Part shown: positions 52,776 through 62,519 of the stretch, in pieces
Numbering within the stretch: the stretch's first letter is position 1
Layout of the letters: each line of letters starts with the position of its first letter
DNA from: Pedobacter africanus
GTDB taxonomy: Bacteria > Bacteroidota > Bacteroidia > Sphingobacteriales > Sphingobacteriaceae
Direction: 5' to 3'
NCBI RefSeq assembly: GCF_900176535.1
Contig: NZ_FWXT01000001.1
Span: 2,666,001-2,730,000 of the forward strand
Length of the DNA stretch: 64,000 nucleotides
Made by a program: the position numbers and the translations under genes
Notes under the pieces: model-generated
The model's input: the letters and a program-made list of their open reading frames with translations, nothing else
What the model was told of the DNA's origin: nothing
Databases searched by the model: none

Positions 52776-53636
52776 TTCTTACACGGGCTAAAAATAGCTG
52801 TACTTGATACGCCTCCTGCTTTTACTGCTCCGGTTAGTGGTTCTGTACCTCTTTATGAATATGCGTCGGATACAAAGAGAGTATTGACTACTACTTACTA
52901 TTCAAGTTATCCTGAACTTACTTACAACGGAATCCTTGGGTATGTATTTAATTCACCGGTTACAGGAGCGGTTCCCCTCTATCAATATTTTCGACAAGAA
53001 AGTGGAAATCGTTTCTATACAGTGGTTCATGATACTCCATGGGGTTATACAGGCGGGGATATAGTATGTTATGTGTATCCAAATCAATCAGTCAAAACTC
53101 TACCTGTTTATCAACACTATAAGGGAGGTGCAACAGGAGGTTATCACTTCTACACTAATTACCCCGGTGTTCATGAGAATTATGAGTTTCAGGATGTTCA
53201 ATTTTATCTTTTGCAGAATAAGCAGCCTACAACTAATCCTTTGCCTGATGACGATTATGCGGAGGTCTATTGCTATTGGAACCCCAACATTAATGATCAC
53301 TATTATACAACAGTAAAGAAAGACTATTGGGGTTATACCTATGAATTTGTCTTAGGTTATGTTTCAAGGACTCAAAGGCCAGGAATGGTACCACTTTATA
53401 GTTACTATAAATCGGCGGATAATCATTTCTATACAGTTCAGAAACAAGATTACTGGTCCTATTTATATGAAGGAATAGTCGGATATGTGTATACAACAGC
53501 AGAATCTGGAACGGTTGGTGTTTACAGTTATTATAACGATTATTCAGTAGATCATTATTATAAAACCTCCAATACAACTATTCCTGGCTATGCTAATGAA
53601 GGAATAAAGTTCTATATGATGCAGTACAATTATTAA
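52776..53636 (+). pseudogene. DUF5648-type repeat protein, 5' end missing
   Basis: The frame is open from 52776, just after an in-frame TAA at 52773-52775, to 53636. The only start codon near the 5' end is a TTG at 52884, which lies in the middle of a repeat. Translation of 52776-52883 gives APVSGSVPLYEYASDTKRVL, which is clearly the first part of that repeat, so the gene has lost its true start and any signal peptide. About five to six repeats of the type PLYxYxxxxxxxHFYTxxxxxxGYxxExIxGYVY are seen, matching DUF5648 repeats of secreted lectin-like or adhesin proteins. It may still be expressed from the TTG. Confidence 0.6.
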
Positions 53637-53646
53637 ATCAAATATT

Positions 53647-53681
53647 AAAGAGGGTATCTTTTTGGATATCCTCTTTTTTTT
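53647..53681 (+). terminator. Terminator after the repeat gene
   Basis: AAAGAGGGTATC and GATATCCTCTTT pair with one G-T wobble, followed by about eight T. Confidence 0.85.
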
Positions 53682-53755
53682 AATAGCTTCGGCAAAGCTT
53701 TACTAGCGGAAGAATTGTCCTCATATAGAATATAATTCTTCTGAATCTAAAACAC

Positions 53756-54529
53756 ATGGATTTTTTTTACAATCTTCACTATAATAGTCTTCAGAAAAGG
53801 TCTGATCTTTTATTATTCTTATTTAAAAACCGGTATAGGGAATTTCTATTTAACTACAAACATGCCTTTGACGATAAAAAAGGATTGGAAATAGGTGGCC
53901 CTAGTAGTTTTTTCTCCTCAGAGATTCTTCCAATATATAAATGGGCAAAGCAGGTCGATGGATGTAATTTTACCAACAACACAATTTGGGAAGGTGATAT
54001 TGATACCAGTCAGTATAGATATTTTGCTGGGAAAACTGGAAGGCAATACATCATGGAGGGAACAGATCTTTCTGAGATAGAAGATGAAAAGTATGATTTT
54101 TTATTGTCGTCCCATAATTTAGAACATATTGCAAATCCATTAAAGGCAATGAAGGAGTGGATTAGAGTGATAAAACCAGGCGGTTTTTTACTGTTAATTT
54201 TGCCCGATAAAAGGTTTACATTTGATCGCAAAAGGCCAGATACCACTTTCTCTCATATTTTATCAGATTATGAAAACAATGTTGATGAACATGATTTGAC
54301 TCATTTAGCTGAAATTTTGGAACTTCATGATTTGAAGTTAGACCCAGGGGCCGGAAAGGATTTTAATATATTCAAAAAAAGATGCGAAAATAATTTTGAG
54401 GTGAGAGGGCTTCACCACCATGTTTTTTCATTTGATCTGATGGAAACATCAGTTCAGTATTTTGATCTCAATGTACTAACAAAATATGATGTGCCCCCCT
54501 ATCATAAAATAATTCTGGCAAAGAAATAA
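53756..54529 (+). CDS. Class I SAM-dependent methyltransferase
   Basis: A 257-residue protein. GLEIGGPSSFFS near residue 43 is a shifted version of the SAM-binding loop, and YDFLLSSHNLEHIANPLKAMKEW with GGFLLLILPDKRFTF is the Methyltransf_11 pattern. It likely methylates a sugar or a cell-surface glycan, judging by the glycosyltransferase genes around it. Its DNA is visibly AT-richer than the core genes. It starts a plus-strand set of three genes. Confidence 0.85.
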   Translation: MDFFYNLHYNSLQKRSDLLLFLFKNRYREFLFNYKHAFDDKKGLEIGGPSSFFSSEILPIYKWAKQVDGCNFTNNTIWEGDIDTSQYRYFAGKTGRQYIMEGTDLSEIEDEKYDFLLSSHNLEHIANPLKAMKEWIRVIKPGGFLLLILPDKRFTFDRKRPDTTFSHILSDYENNVDEHDLTHLAEILELHDLKLDPGAGKDFNIFKKRCENNFEVRGLHHHVFSFDLMETSVQYFDLNVLTKYDVPPYHKIILAKK

Positions 54530-54545
54530 TAATCAGAGAGTTTAT

Positions 54546-55343
54546 ATGGGCTTGAGAAGTATAGTTGCTGATAAAATCAGAAAATCAAAGCTAACTAAAA
54601 TTGAAGCAGAGTTAGAGCGAATTCAAAAATGCCCTCGTTTTACACCAGGCTATACCGATATATTTGGCCTGCAATTCAGGTTTCATGATAGCTTGAGTTT
54701 TGTCATTACCTATAGGGAGATTTTCATTAATAAAATATATGCGTTTAAGGCCATTCCGGGTAAAAATGTAATTCTCGATTGTGGTGCAAACATGGGCTTA
54801 GGAACACTTTATTTTGCCCGGAATTACCCGGATCATATCATTTATGCTTTTGAGCCAGATCCTCAAATATACCAGGTTTTAAAGGAGAATATTGAAACAC
54901 TTAACCTCGGTAATGTGGTCTTGCTGGAAAAGGCAATATGGGATAAAGAAGAGACGCTGGCATTCTATGGGGACAATGGAATGAGGAGCAGAGCTAATAC
55001 CGGCTATCTGGATCAATCCCTACCAACTAATGTTGAGTCTGTGCGACTATATAATTATTTAACGTCGGAGATAGATTTTTTAAAGCTGGATATTGAGGGA
55101 GCAGAAAATACTGTATTGAGAGATTGTAAAGATAAGCTTCAAAATCTAGGTTCTTTTTTCTTTGAATATCACAATGATGTTAACCAAGCTCAAACGTTAG
55201 ATCAATTATTAGCCATTGTAAAAGATGCGGGGTTTCATTATTACATTAAAGAATCCTGGACAAGAACGAGTCCTTTTGCCGATAAAGAACTAATCGGAGG
55301 AGTTTTTGATATGGCTATTAATGTTTTTTGCTATAAGCAGTGA
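54546..55343 (+). CDS. FkbM family methyltransferase
   Basis: A 265-residue protein with the FkbM SAM-binding loop VILDCGANMGLGTLYFA near residue 76, YAFEPDPQIYQVLKENIE and SEIDFLKLDIEGAE. FkbM-type enzymes O-methylate polyketides, glycans or sugars. It follows the previous methyltransferase gene by 16 bases, so the two are cotranscribed. Confidence 0.92.
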   Translation: MGLRSIVADKIRKSKLTKIEAELERIQKCPRFTPGYTDIFGLQFRFHDSLSFVITYREIFINKIYAFKAIPGKNVILDCGANMGLGTLYFARNYPDHIIYAFEPDPQIYQVLKENIETLNLGNVVLLEKAIWDKEETLAFYGDNGMRSRANTGYLDQSLPTNVESVRLYNYLTSEIDFLKLDIEGAENTVLRDCKDKLQNLGSFFFEYHNDVNQAQTLDQLLAIVKDAGFHYYIKESWTRTSPFADKELIGGVFDMAINVFCYKQ

Positions 55344-55373
55344 TAACACCAAATTTTAGAACTCCTTCTGACC

Positions 55374-56258
55374 ATGATTTCTATCATAATTGCTTCTGCT
55401 AATAAAAATCTACTTAATGATGTAAGTGTCAATATCCGCGAAACTATAGGAGTTGAATATGAAATTATCAGTTTTGACAATGCAGGTGCAGCAAAGGGGA
55501 TTTGCGAGGTTTATAATAAGGGTATTCAAGCAGCCAGATATAATCTGATCTGCTTTATGCATGAGGACATCTGCATAAAGACGTCTAACTGGGGATTTAT
55601 AGTTCAAGATTGTTTTGATACACGGCCCGAACTTGGTTTACTGGGAATTGCGGGTGGACGTTACAAGACCTTGTTTCCGTGTTCATGGTATATTGGTTCG
55701 GAAAAATCAGATCGCTATCAGTTGCTGCAGCATTTTAAACACCAGACAGTTGCGGCGAAAGTAGACTTTAATAATCCGAATAATGAGAAGCTATCGATGG
55801 TTTCCAGCATAGATGGTGTTTGGTTTTGCACACGGCGAGAGGTTTTGAATGAAGTTCGGTTTGATGAGTTGCTTTTAAAAGGCTTTCATGGATATGACCT
55901 TGATTTTTCATTAAATGTTGGTAAAAAATGGGACATAGGCGTTACATTTGATGTGCTATTAGAACACTTTTCAGAAGGAAAATATGATCGTGAATGGGTA
56001 AAAAGTATTTTGCTTGTTCATAAAAAATGGAATGAGACCTTACCAAAGCAAGCTGGAAATGATTTCGACAAACAAGAATGTGCGGCATTAGAACAGAAGG
56101 CTTTTGAAACGCTTATGTACGCAATGGCTGAAGCAGGTTATTTGAAAGTGCAAATGCGAAAGGTATTATGGAATAGTAAACTGCCGGGCATTTTGGGATG
56201 GAAAAGATATTTTAAAATGCATTGCTTTATTTCAGCTCTTAGAGTTCAAGCCGTTTAA
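55374..56258 (+). CDS. Glycosyltransferase (GT2-like, Glyco_tranf_2_5 type)
   Basis: A 294-residue soluble protein opening MISIIIASANKNLL, with DNAGAAKGICEVYNKGIQAA and ICFMHEDICI, where the HED replaces the usual DxD metal site. GYDLDFSLNVGKKWDIG near 185 matches this subgroup. It should add one sugar to a cell-surface glycan. It is the last of the three plus-strand genes and meets the next gene tail to tail with an 18-base gap. Confidence 0.88.
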   Translation: MISIIIASANKNLLNDVSVNIRETIGVEYEIISFDNAGAAKGICEVYNKGIQAARYNLICFMHEDICIKTSNWGFIVQDCFDTRPELGLLGIAGGRYKTLFPCSWYIGSEKSDRYQLLQHFKHQTVAAKVDFNNPNNEKLSMVSSIDGVWFCTRREVLNEVRFDELLLKGFHGYDLDFSLNVGKKWDIGVTFDVLLEHFSEGKYDREWVKSILLVHKKWNETLPKQAGNDFDKQECAALEQKAFETLMYAMAEAGYLKVQMRKVLWNSKLPGILGWKRYFKMHCFISALRVQAV

Positions 56259-56276
56259 ACTATCGGAGCAGTTACC

Positions 56277-58496
56277 TCATATGCTTTTGAAAATCTGCGT
56301 TATCTGGCGGCTGATATTGTCCGGTGCATACTTTTCAATGGCAGAAAAGGAATGAGAGGCTAGATGCTTCCAGAGCGTTTCGTTGTAATATAAGTTGATG
56401 ATCTGATATGCAATTTCTTCAGTTGTATTTGCAATTAGGACATGATGCCCATGTCTTAGATTCATACCTTCGGCACCAATATCCGTGGTGATGACGGGAA
56501 GGCTGAATTCCAGGCTCTGACCAATTTTACCTTTCATGCCTGCCCCATATCTTAGCGGTGCTACAAAAATCCGCGAAGATGTAAAGTAGCTGGTCACATC
56601 TTCAACGTAACCCGTTACCTTAACCAGAGCTGATTCTAGCTTTAGTATTTCTGGAGTGGGGTGACTACCAATTATGGTCAATTTAATATGTGGGTGATCT
56701 CTCCACACAAGCGGCATGATTTCCTTTGTAAGCCACATAACTGCATCTACGTTGGGAGTATGGTAGTAGCCTCCTATAAAACAAATCCCTGATCTTTCTT
56801 TATATGGAAAGGTGTTACCCACATAGGGAATATGGACATTTGGGATAACCCTTACATTTCTGGCTCCTTTATCATTTAATATCTCTGCTTCAGTTTCTGT
56901 TATTGCAATGGTCACATCTGCTTGTTTTGCTAACGCTATCTCCTCGGACATGATGCGGTCTACAGATTCGATTTCTGTCTGGGTTATAGAACCTTGTAGT
57001 TTAAGTCGCCGCTCTTCCCGAATGAAATGTAAGTCAACGGTATCATATACCCAGGTAATTGAAGGGTTTGTTTTAATTAATGAAGCGTAGATCTGATTGA
57101 GTTCGGGCCTTGATATCCATGCAATGTTTATTTTCCGAAGCACTTCTCCTAGCTGCTGAAAGATGTCTTTGTCAAAATGTTCTGGATACAAAACACGTAT
57201 CCCAAGATTTATAAGCGCTGAAAAATAAGGCTCTGTTCTTAGGCCGTCATGAGGTAGGAAAACCACATTAAAATTCAGGGACCTAAATATTTTTAACAGT
57301 TCAAATATCCGTCTCGATCCTGAGTCTTTATCGTATGTGGGAAGGGTAACGTCTATGAAGAGAACCGTATTGCTTCTATTAAACTTACCGGCAGCCGCTT
57401 CATGCGAAAGTTCTGGGGAAAAAGTGCCTAAAACATCAGCCCATTTGTCTTTGAATTTCTGCGCATTTATTTGTTGATATTCTTTTATGCTGCCTCTTTT
57501 AACGGTCTTACCAGAGCTTATGCCTTCAAAATGTATAACGTGGGATAAAGGTTGGTAGTAAACTTTTTTATTTAGCTGATAACGAATAGCCATACAGAGG
57601 TCCGTATCTTCATAATAAGCTGGTGCGTAGCGTTCGTCGAATCCCATAAGCAGATCAAAATCTGCTTTGGCCAGCAATATGCTTGCTCCAGAGCAGTAGT
57701 CGGTTTGCCTGAGGTAATTAAAGGTCCATAGATCCGGGTTTTGATATTTGCCAAAATTGGCTGGATTGCCTAAATGATCAATTAGACCGCCAGCTTCTTG
57801 AAGCAATCCATAAGGATAAATCAATTTACTGCCTACAAGGCCAGTTTCCTTATCATTGTTGAAAACCGCAAGCATTTGATAAAGCCAATCCGGCTGCACT
57901 TGAGTGTCGTTATTCAGGAAACATAAATACTTACCTTTTGCAAAGGCTGAAGCTTTGTTACACGATTTCAAAAAACCAAGGTTCTCTGTATTTTCCAGAT
58001 ATTTGATATGGCTGACCTCCTTAAGAAATGATGCGGTACCATCCGACGAACAGTCGTTCACGATAATTATTTCGTAACCAACATTCTGAGTATTTGCAAG
58101 AATTGATTTCAGGCAATTGTAAGTATGGTTGAGGTGATTGTGCACAGCAATAATTATACTTACAACTGGGCTTGCTTCTTCTTTAAACTGCAATGGTGTA
58201 AATATAGGGTTTTCCGGCATCAGGCCAGAAATCTCTAGTTTGTATAAGCCAAAAATACGTTTGAAGAACTGACTTGGGTTATTAGATCCCAGATATTTTT
58301 TGTACGGATTTTGATTAAAACGAAAGAGGTTGATAAATACCAGAAAAAGACGCTTAATTAAAAGTGGCAATAAATCCTTTTTCAAAAAAATGTTACTTTG
58401 GCCCTCGTCGACATAGATATAATATTTTTGAATGATTTTAAAACAGGTTGTGTAATTTTTTTTATCTACCCATTTGGTGAATTTTTTTGAGCTCAT
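56277..58496 (-). CDS. Two-domain glycosyltransferase (GT2 plus GT4)
   Basis: About 739 residues. I start at ATG 58496 (MSSKKFTKWVDKKNY), which lies 4 bases after the previous gene's stop; an ORF from 58559 would overlap that gene. The N-terminal 100 residues are unassigned. A GT2 domain begins near 111 (VSIIIAVHNHLNHTY) with CFLNNDTQVQP as the DxD region, and a GT4-type domain fills 380-739 (VLFIDVTLPTYDKDSGSRR, VAPLRYGAGMKGKI, PVITTDIGAEGM). Two fused transferases probably add two successive sugars. Confidence 0.9.
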   Translation of the reverse strand: MSSKKFTKWVDKKNYTTCFKIIQKYYIYVDEGQSNIFLKKDLLPLLIKRLFLVFINLFRFNQNPYKKYLGSNNPSQFFKRIFGLYKLEISGLMPENPIFTPLQFKEEASPVVSIIIAVHNHLNHTYNCLKSILANTQNVGYEIIIVNDCSSDGTASFLKEVSHIKYLENTENLGFLKSCNKASAFAKGKYLCFLNNDTQVQPDWLYQMLAVFNNDKETGLVGSKLIYPYGLLQEAGGLIDHLGNPANFGKYQNPDLWTFNYLRQTDYCSGASILLAKADFDLLMGFDERYAPAYYEDTDLCMAIRYQLNKKVYYQPLSHVIHFEGISSGKTVKRGSIKEYQQINAQKFKDKWADVLGTFSPELSHEAAAGKFNRSNTVLFIDVTLPTYDKDSGSRRIFELLKIFRSLNFNVVFLPHDGLRTEPYFSALINLGIRVLYPEHFDKDIFQQLGEVLRKINIAWISRPELNQIYASLIKTNPSITWVYDTVDLHFIREERRLKLQGSITQTEIESVDRIMSEEIALAKQADVTIAITETEAEILNDKGARNVRVIPNVHIPYVGNTFPYKERSGICFIGGYYHTPNVDAVMWLTKEIMPLVWRDHPHIKLTIIGSHPTPEILKLESALVKVTGYVEDVTSYFTSSRIFVAPLRYGAGMKGKIGQSLEFSLPVITTDIGAEGMNLRHGHHVLIANTTEEIAYQIINLYYNETLWKHLASHSFSAIEKYAPDNISRQITQIFKSI

Positions 58497-58500
58497 ATGA

Positions 58501-59448
58501 TTATTGTTGGCGACCTTTAGAAGATTTCCATTTTTGCTTAAATCCTTTCCAGATGCCAATTGGAACTAGCCGCATAGGACTGTTTTTAGTGGATAGCGGA
58601 TGGTTTATTATTTCTTCAATGATTTTTTTATTGTTTGGTTCGATGCTGTCCTTGGTTAGCCAATATTGAATAAACTTTTTCTTATAGGCATTATGATAAA
58701 CCGACTCACAGATCATTTTTTCTTGATACAATTGATTGATGACCTGTAATTCTTCAATAAAATTAAGCCCGCTTTGGGAAACTTTGCCCGTTACATCATT
58801 GCTATGTTTTCTAAAATAGTTTAATAACCTGCCACTGATGTGAACCTTACCCAGTTTGGCCAGTTCTATCCAGAAAAGCCAATCGCCGCAAAATTTGTAA
58901 TTCACAAAATCTTTTGGTATATGATAAAACAGATCTTTTTTCCAGATTACCATGCTGGCATTGAAAATCGAATTATTGGCCGACATTCTTTTTTTTATAA
59001 ATTCATGACCGTCAACTACTTCGGATAAGAAGGAGTGCTGGGATTGCCACTGAATTATATTGGTGTTTTGAATGCAATAAGATTGACAATAGCTAATCAC
59101 TGTATTTTCTTCTTTGGTTATCCCCGCTATTAATTCTTCCAGTAAGTTGGTTTCACACCAGTCGTCACTTTCAGCGATCCATATAAATTCTCCTTTTGCT
59201 TTAGATATCCCTTTTTCCCATTGTTTGAAAGTACTGCCGCTGTTTTGTTCATTGTAAATGATTTCGGCTATTTTAGGGTGGCTGTGATATTGTGCTATCA
59301 CTGTTTTACTATTGTCAGTTGAGCAATCGTCTAATATGATAACTTCAAAATCCTGATAAGATTGGTTCAATATACTTTCTATTCTTTGTACAAGATATTC
59401 GGCATGGTTATAATTGGGGACAATAACAGAAACTTTGGGACTATCCAT
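58501..59448 (-). CDS. Glycosyltransferase family 2 protein
   Basis: A 315-residue protein with VSVIVPNYNHAEYLVQRIES at the start, VIILDDCSTDNSKTVI, and the DxD-containing WIAESDDWCE near residue 92. It is predicted cytoplasmic. It precedes the two-domain transferase on the same strand and starts 30 bases from the divergent GT2 gene. Confidence 0.92.
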   Translation of the reverse strand: MDSPKVSVIVPNYNHAEYLVQRIESILNQSYQDFEVIILDDCSTDNSKTVIAQYHSHPKIAEIIYNEQNSGSTFKQWEKGISKAKGEFIWIAESDDWCETNLLEELIAGITKEENTVISYCQSYCIQNTNIIQWQSQHSFLSEVVDGHEFIKKRMSANNSIFNASMVIWKKDLFYHIPKDFVNYKFCGDWLFWIELAKLGKVHISGRLLNYFRKHSNDVTGKVSQSGLNFIEELQVINQLYQEKMICESVYHNAYKKKFIQYWLTKDSIEPNNKKIIEEIINHPLSTKNSPMRLVPIGIWKGFKQKWKSSKGRQQ

Positions 59449-59478
59449 GTATCTTCGTGTTTTAAATTCAAATATACT

Positions 59479-60486
59479 ATGTCTTTAGTGAATGGCCTTG
59501 ATTATTCTGTTATTATCTGTACCTATAATCCTGATCCAAGACTGCTTCAACGCTGTTTAGTTGCTGTAAGTCTATTAGATGTCCGTGGAATTGCTTTGGA
59601 AGTTATTTTGGTAGATAACAACAGTACTGAGCCATTAAGAGGAGCAGATTATGTAAAAGAATTTTTAAATAAAACTCCTCATGCAAGTTTGATTGAGGTG
59701 AAGGAACAGGGGCTTAGCTTTGCAAGGATTGGCGGAATTAAGTCTTCTAAAGGCAATTGCATTGTTTTTTTTGATGATGATAATGAGCCAATACCTTCTT
59801 ATATACAGGAATTGCACATTCTTCGCAAAGATTGCCCGCATGTTGCTGCCTGGGGGCCTGGCGAGGTAGATGTAGATTTCGTTGATGGAATAGATTCCCG
59901 TTTAGTAACATATGCGAGGGAAGCTTTTCAGGATAGGCATGAAGCAGTGATGGCTTATGCTAACCAGCGCCTTTGGCAGGACTGTTATCCTTTTGGTACG
60001 GGACTTTGTATAGAAAGAGAATATTTGATAGGATACATTGAATTAGCTGAGCTGGGGAAGTTTACTTTGTCTGGAAGAAAGGGCGGGCAAATGAATAGTG
60101 GTGAAGATACCCAGATGATCTTTTACTGTATAAGTAGGGGTGCCGCTGCCGGGGTATCACCAGCTCTTAAGATAACACATATGGTGCCGCACAAACGAAC
60201 GTCACTTAACTATCTGAAACGGCTGGCTTTTGGAACCAGCGTTTGTTACAGTACTTGTCTCGTAGAAGTATTTCCTGACTATCTGGAAAAACTGCGCCCG
60301 ATTAGCGAGTGGAAATTTGCATTTAAAACACTGAAGAGGTATTTCCTGCTGCTGTTCAATTCCAGTCCGCGCAAAACTTTAGGCCTTGTGGGTTATATAG
60401 GTTCTGTAGCCGGTGATTATATGGTTTTAAAAAGAAAGCTGCCTAATTCGGTAACCTGGGTGCTTAAAAAATTAAGGGCTATCTAA
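59479..60486 (+). CDS. Glycosyltransferase family 2 protein
   Basis: A 335-residue protein. The open frame begins at 59362, but the ATG at 59479 gives MSLVNGLDYSVIICTYNPDP, the proper GT2 start, and avoids overlap with the divergent gene. VILVDNNSTEPLRG and IVFFDDDNEPIPSY (DxD) are clear, and the family continues to a C-terminal hydrophobic stretch. It meets the next gene tail to tail, overlapping it by 15 bases. Confidence 0.9.
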   Translation: MSLVNGLDYSVIICTYNPDPRLLQRCLVAVSLLDVRGIALEVILVDNNSTEPLRGADYVKEFLNKTPHASLIEVKEQGLSFARIGGIKSSKGNCIVFFDDDNEPIPSYIQELHILRKDCPHVAAWGPGEVDVDFVDGIDSRLVTYAREAFQDRHEAVMAYANQRLWQDCYPFGTGLCIEREYLIGYIELAELGKFTLSGRKGGQMNSGEDTQMIFYCISRGAAAGVSPALKITHMVPHKRTSLNYLKRLAFGTSVCYSTCLVEVFPDYLEKLRPISEWKFAFKTLKRYFLLLFNSSPRKTLGLVGYIGSVAGDYMVLKRKLPNSVTWVLKKLRAI

Positions 60487-61419
60487 AAACAGCTTTCTTA
60501 ACCACCTTTTGAATCGCCTTCGCACAGAATAGTGTTTTCTTCTTCTTTCTTCCAGGTTCAGTTCCTTATTAAAAGTGAAGTAATCTGCACCTTTCTCTGG
60601 AAGGAAATATTTGGGGTGGGTTATTTTGGTTATTTCCTGTAAGGGCAGGTTTGCAAATGTCGCGTTGGGATCAGGGGTATGGGTAGCATCGGCCCTGAAC
60701 CCAATATTCCGGATCAGGTTTACATTGGGGTTAACAGAAAGTGAATGGTTAAAATAATTGATCAATGTAAGCTGATAATCCCAGGTATCTATTTCTTTCA
60801 ATTGTAGCTTTTTAAATATAGAAAACCACTGTGCCGCAAGAAACTCGTCTTCAAATATATTCCTGAGCTGGTGTTCAACCTCTGCTTCTTTATAATTGCT
60901 AAGGTTTTTATCATAGTCGTTCCAAACCCTGCGCCAGGATGCCCAGCCCCATACATTGGTAGCCAGGCCAAAATAATAACTGGCATCGCCCCAGGTTTGG
61001 CCCAGCTGCATATTGGTGCCCGTGATGTGCCTGATGCGGCTGTCGTTCCTGTACCTGTCCAGCATCTCGTCGCAGAAATAGAAGAAGCTCTTTGCCGGTA
61101 AACAATCATCTTCCAGTATTATGCCTTCTTCCTCTTGTTCGAAAAACCAGGTTATGGCCGAGGATATCGCATCCTTACAGCCCAGGTTCTTTTCACGAAA
61201 AAGTGTTTTTACCTCACAGTCCCAGTCTATATTGCCTACTACCGCAAGGGTTTCTTTGCACAATCTGGTATCTTGTTCATTGCCTGTACGAGGGCCGTCT
61301 GCAGCAATATACAATTTTGAAGGCCTGGCTTCCCTGATTTCATTTAAAACCTTTAACGTGGTATCAGGCCTGTTAAAAACAAGGAATAAAACCGGTGATT
61401 TGGTAGGGTACATGGTCAT
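60472..61419 (-). CDS. Nucleotide-diphospho-sugar transferase-like protein
   Basis: A 315-residue protein opening TKSPVLFLVFNRPDTTLKVL, with KLYIAADGPR and EEGIILEDDCLPAKSFFYFC, where the EDD is the DxD metal site. This is the pattern of GT-A proteins annotated as nucleotide-diphospho-sugar transferase or hemolysin-associated sugar transferase. Its ATG at 61419 overlaps the stop of the preceding GT4 gene (ATGA), indicating translational coupling. Confidence 0.87.
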   Translation of the reverse strand: MTMYPTKSPVLFLVFNRPDTTLKVLNEIREARPSKLYIAADGPRTGNEQDTRLCKETLAVVGNIDWDCEVKTLFREKNLGCKDAISSAITWFFEQEEEGIILEDDCLPAKSFFYFCDEMLDRYRNDSRIRHITGTNMQLGQTWGDASYYFGLATNVWGWASWRRVWNDYDKNLSNYKEAEVEHQLRNIFEDEFLAAQWFSIFKKLQLKEIDTWDYQLTLINYFNHSLSVNPNVNLIRNIGFRADATHTPDPNATFANLPLQEITKITHPKYFLPEKGADYFTFNKELNLEERRRKHYSVRRRFKRWLRKLFLDSP

Positions 61420-62519
61420 GGAGTGAGTTCGTTATAGCAGTTAAGCGTTTTGTTGAGACAGGATTCAAATGTAAATTCCTTGAGTTGCTCATATCCATCT
61501 ATACTGCGCTTATTTCTTAAGCCAGGGTTTTCAATGAGTTCGGAGATGGCCTGGGTAATGGCTTGTTCCCGGTTAGGATCGAAGTAACTTACCGCATTTC
61601 CACCAACCTCTGGCAAACAAGAGGTGTTACTGCTAGCCACAGGGCACCCGTTTTTAAAAGCTTCCAGCATAGGCAGTCCAAACCCTTCTTCCAGGGATGG
61701 GTAAATGAACAACAAGGCCTGCTGATAGAGCTGTTTCATTAAAGGGTCTGAGGGATTGATCTGGATTATTTTATTTGTTATGCCCAAAGTGGAGAATACT
61801 TCAATTTCTTTTTGTGTAAATTTTCCTCCTCCGGCGCAGATCAGGTAAGGGCTATTTTGTTTGCTGATGAGGCCGGCAATCGCATTTATTGTTGGAAGAA
61901 AGTTTTTGTAGGGTGTATTCCTGTCACCAACATACAACATATAATTTTCCGGAAGGTTTTCTTGTGCCGGTTCGATCTGCCTGTCGGGCAGTCCATGATA
62001 GATCACCCTTATTTTATCTTTTAAATGCGGATAGTAACCTACAATACCATCCCGGGTATAATTGGATATGGCAATGATCAGGTCTGCGGCTTCCATGCAT
62101 GCCCTTTTGTTGGCGATCACCCGATCTGAATCGTTAAACAGCTCAGAATGATTTTCATGAATCATATCATGTACCGTCACTATCAGCGGCTTATTCAAAT
62201 AAGGTAAAAAATAAGGGTCGTAATAGGTTGCATGAAAGATATCAAAGTTGGTTTCCTTTATTTTCTTAATACAGTATTTCAGGTTCCAGTGGTATTTTTT
62301 GCTGGGTTTCTTTAATAACAGCTTACCCATTTGTGTGCTTACCAATTGGGGAAAGTTTCTGACATAGTAATTATAGGAACATACCAGGGGTAAAATGGCG
62401 GTATAGGCTTCAGTTTGATTAACTGCCGTGATGAGATTGGCAAAATAGCGGGTAATGCCCCCATACTTCTGCAGATCGAACATCTGTGGATCATATAATA
62501 TGGTGTGCTTATTTGTCAT
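61416..62519 (-). CDS. Glycosyltransferase family 4 (GT1 superfamily) protein
   Basis: A 367-residue GT-B enzyme. I chose the ATG at 62519 (MTNKHTILYDPQMFDLQKYG) over the ORF start at 62588, because it begins inside the end of the previous gene by only 11 bases and matches the family. YGGITRYFANLI, LLFIYPSLEEGFGLPMLEAF (EX7E motif) and PVASSNTSCLPEVGG are the GT4 hallmarks. It transfers a sugar from a nucleotide donor with retention. Confidence 0.92.
   Translation of the reverse strand: MTNKHTILYDPQMFDLQKYGGITRYFANLITAVNQTEAYTAILPLVCSYNYYVRNFPQLVSTQMGKLLLKKPSKKYHWNLKYCIKKIKETNFDIFHATYYDPYFLPYLNKPLIVTVHDMIHENHSELFNDSDRVIANKRACMEAADLIIAISNYTRDGIVGYYPHLKDKIRVIYHGLPDRQIEPAQENLPENYMLYVGDRNTPYKNFLPTINAIAGLISKQNSPYLICAGGGKFTQKEIEVFSTLGITNKIIQINPSDPLMKQLYQQALLFIYPSLEEGFGLPMLEAFKNGCPVASSNTSCLPEVGGNAVSYFDPNREQAITQAISELIENPGLRNKRSIDGYEQLKEFTFESCLNKTLNCYNELTP

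Noticed and set aside
59362..59478. N-terminal extension of the plus-strand GT2 gene
   Set aside because: The first 39 codons are antisense to the divergent GT2 gene and do not match the family; the ATG at 59479 is the proper start.
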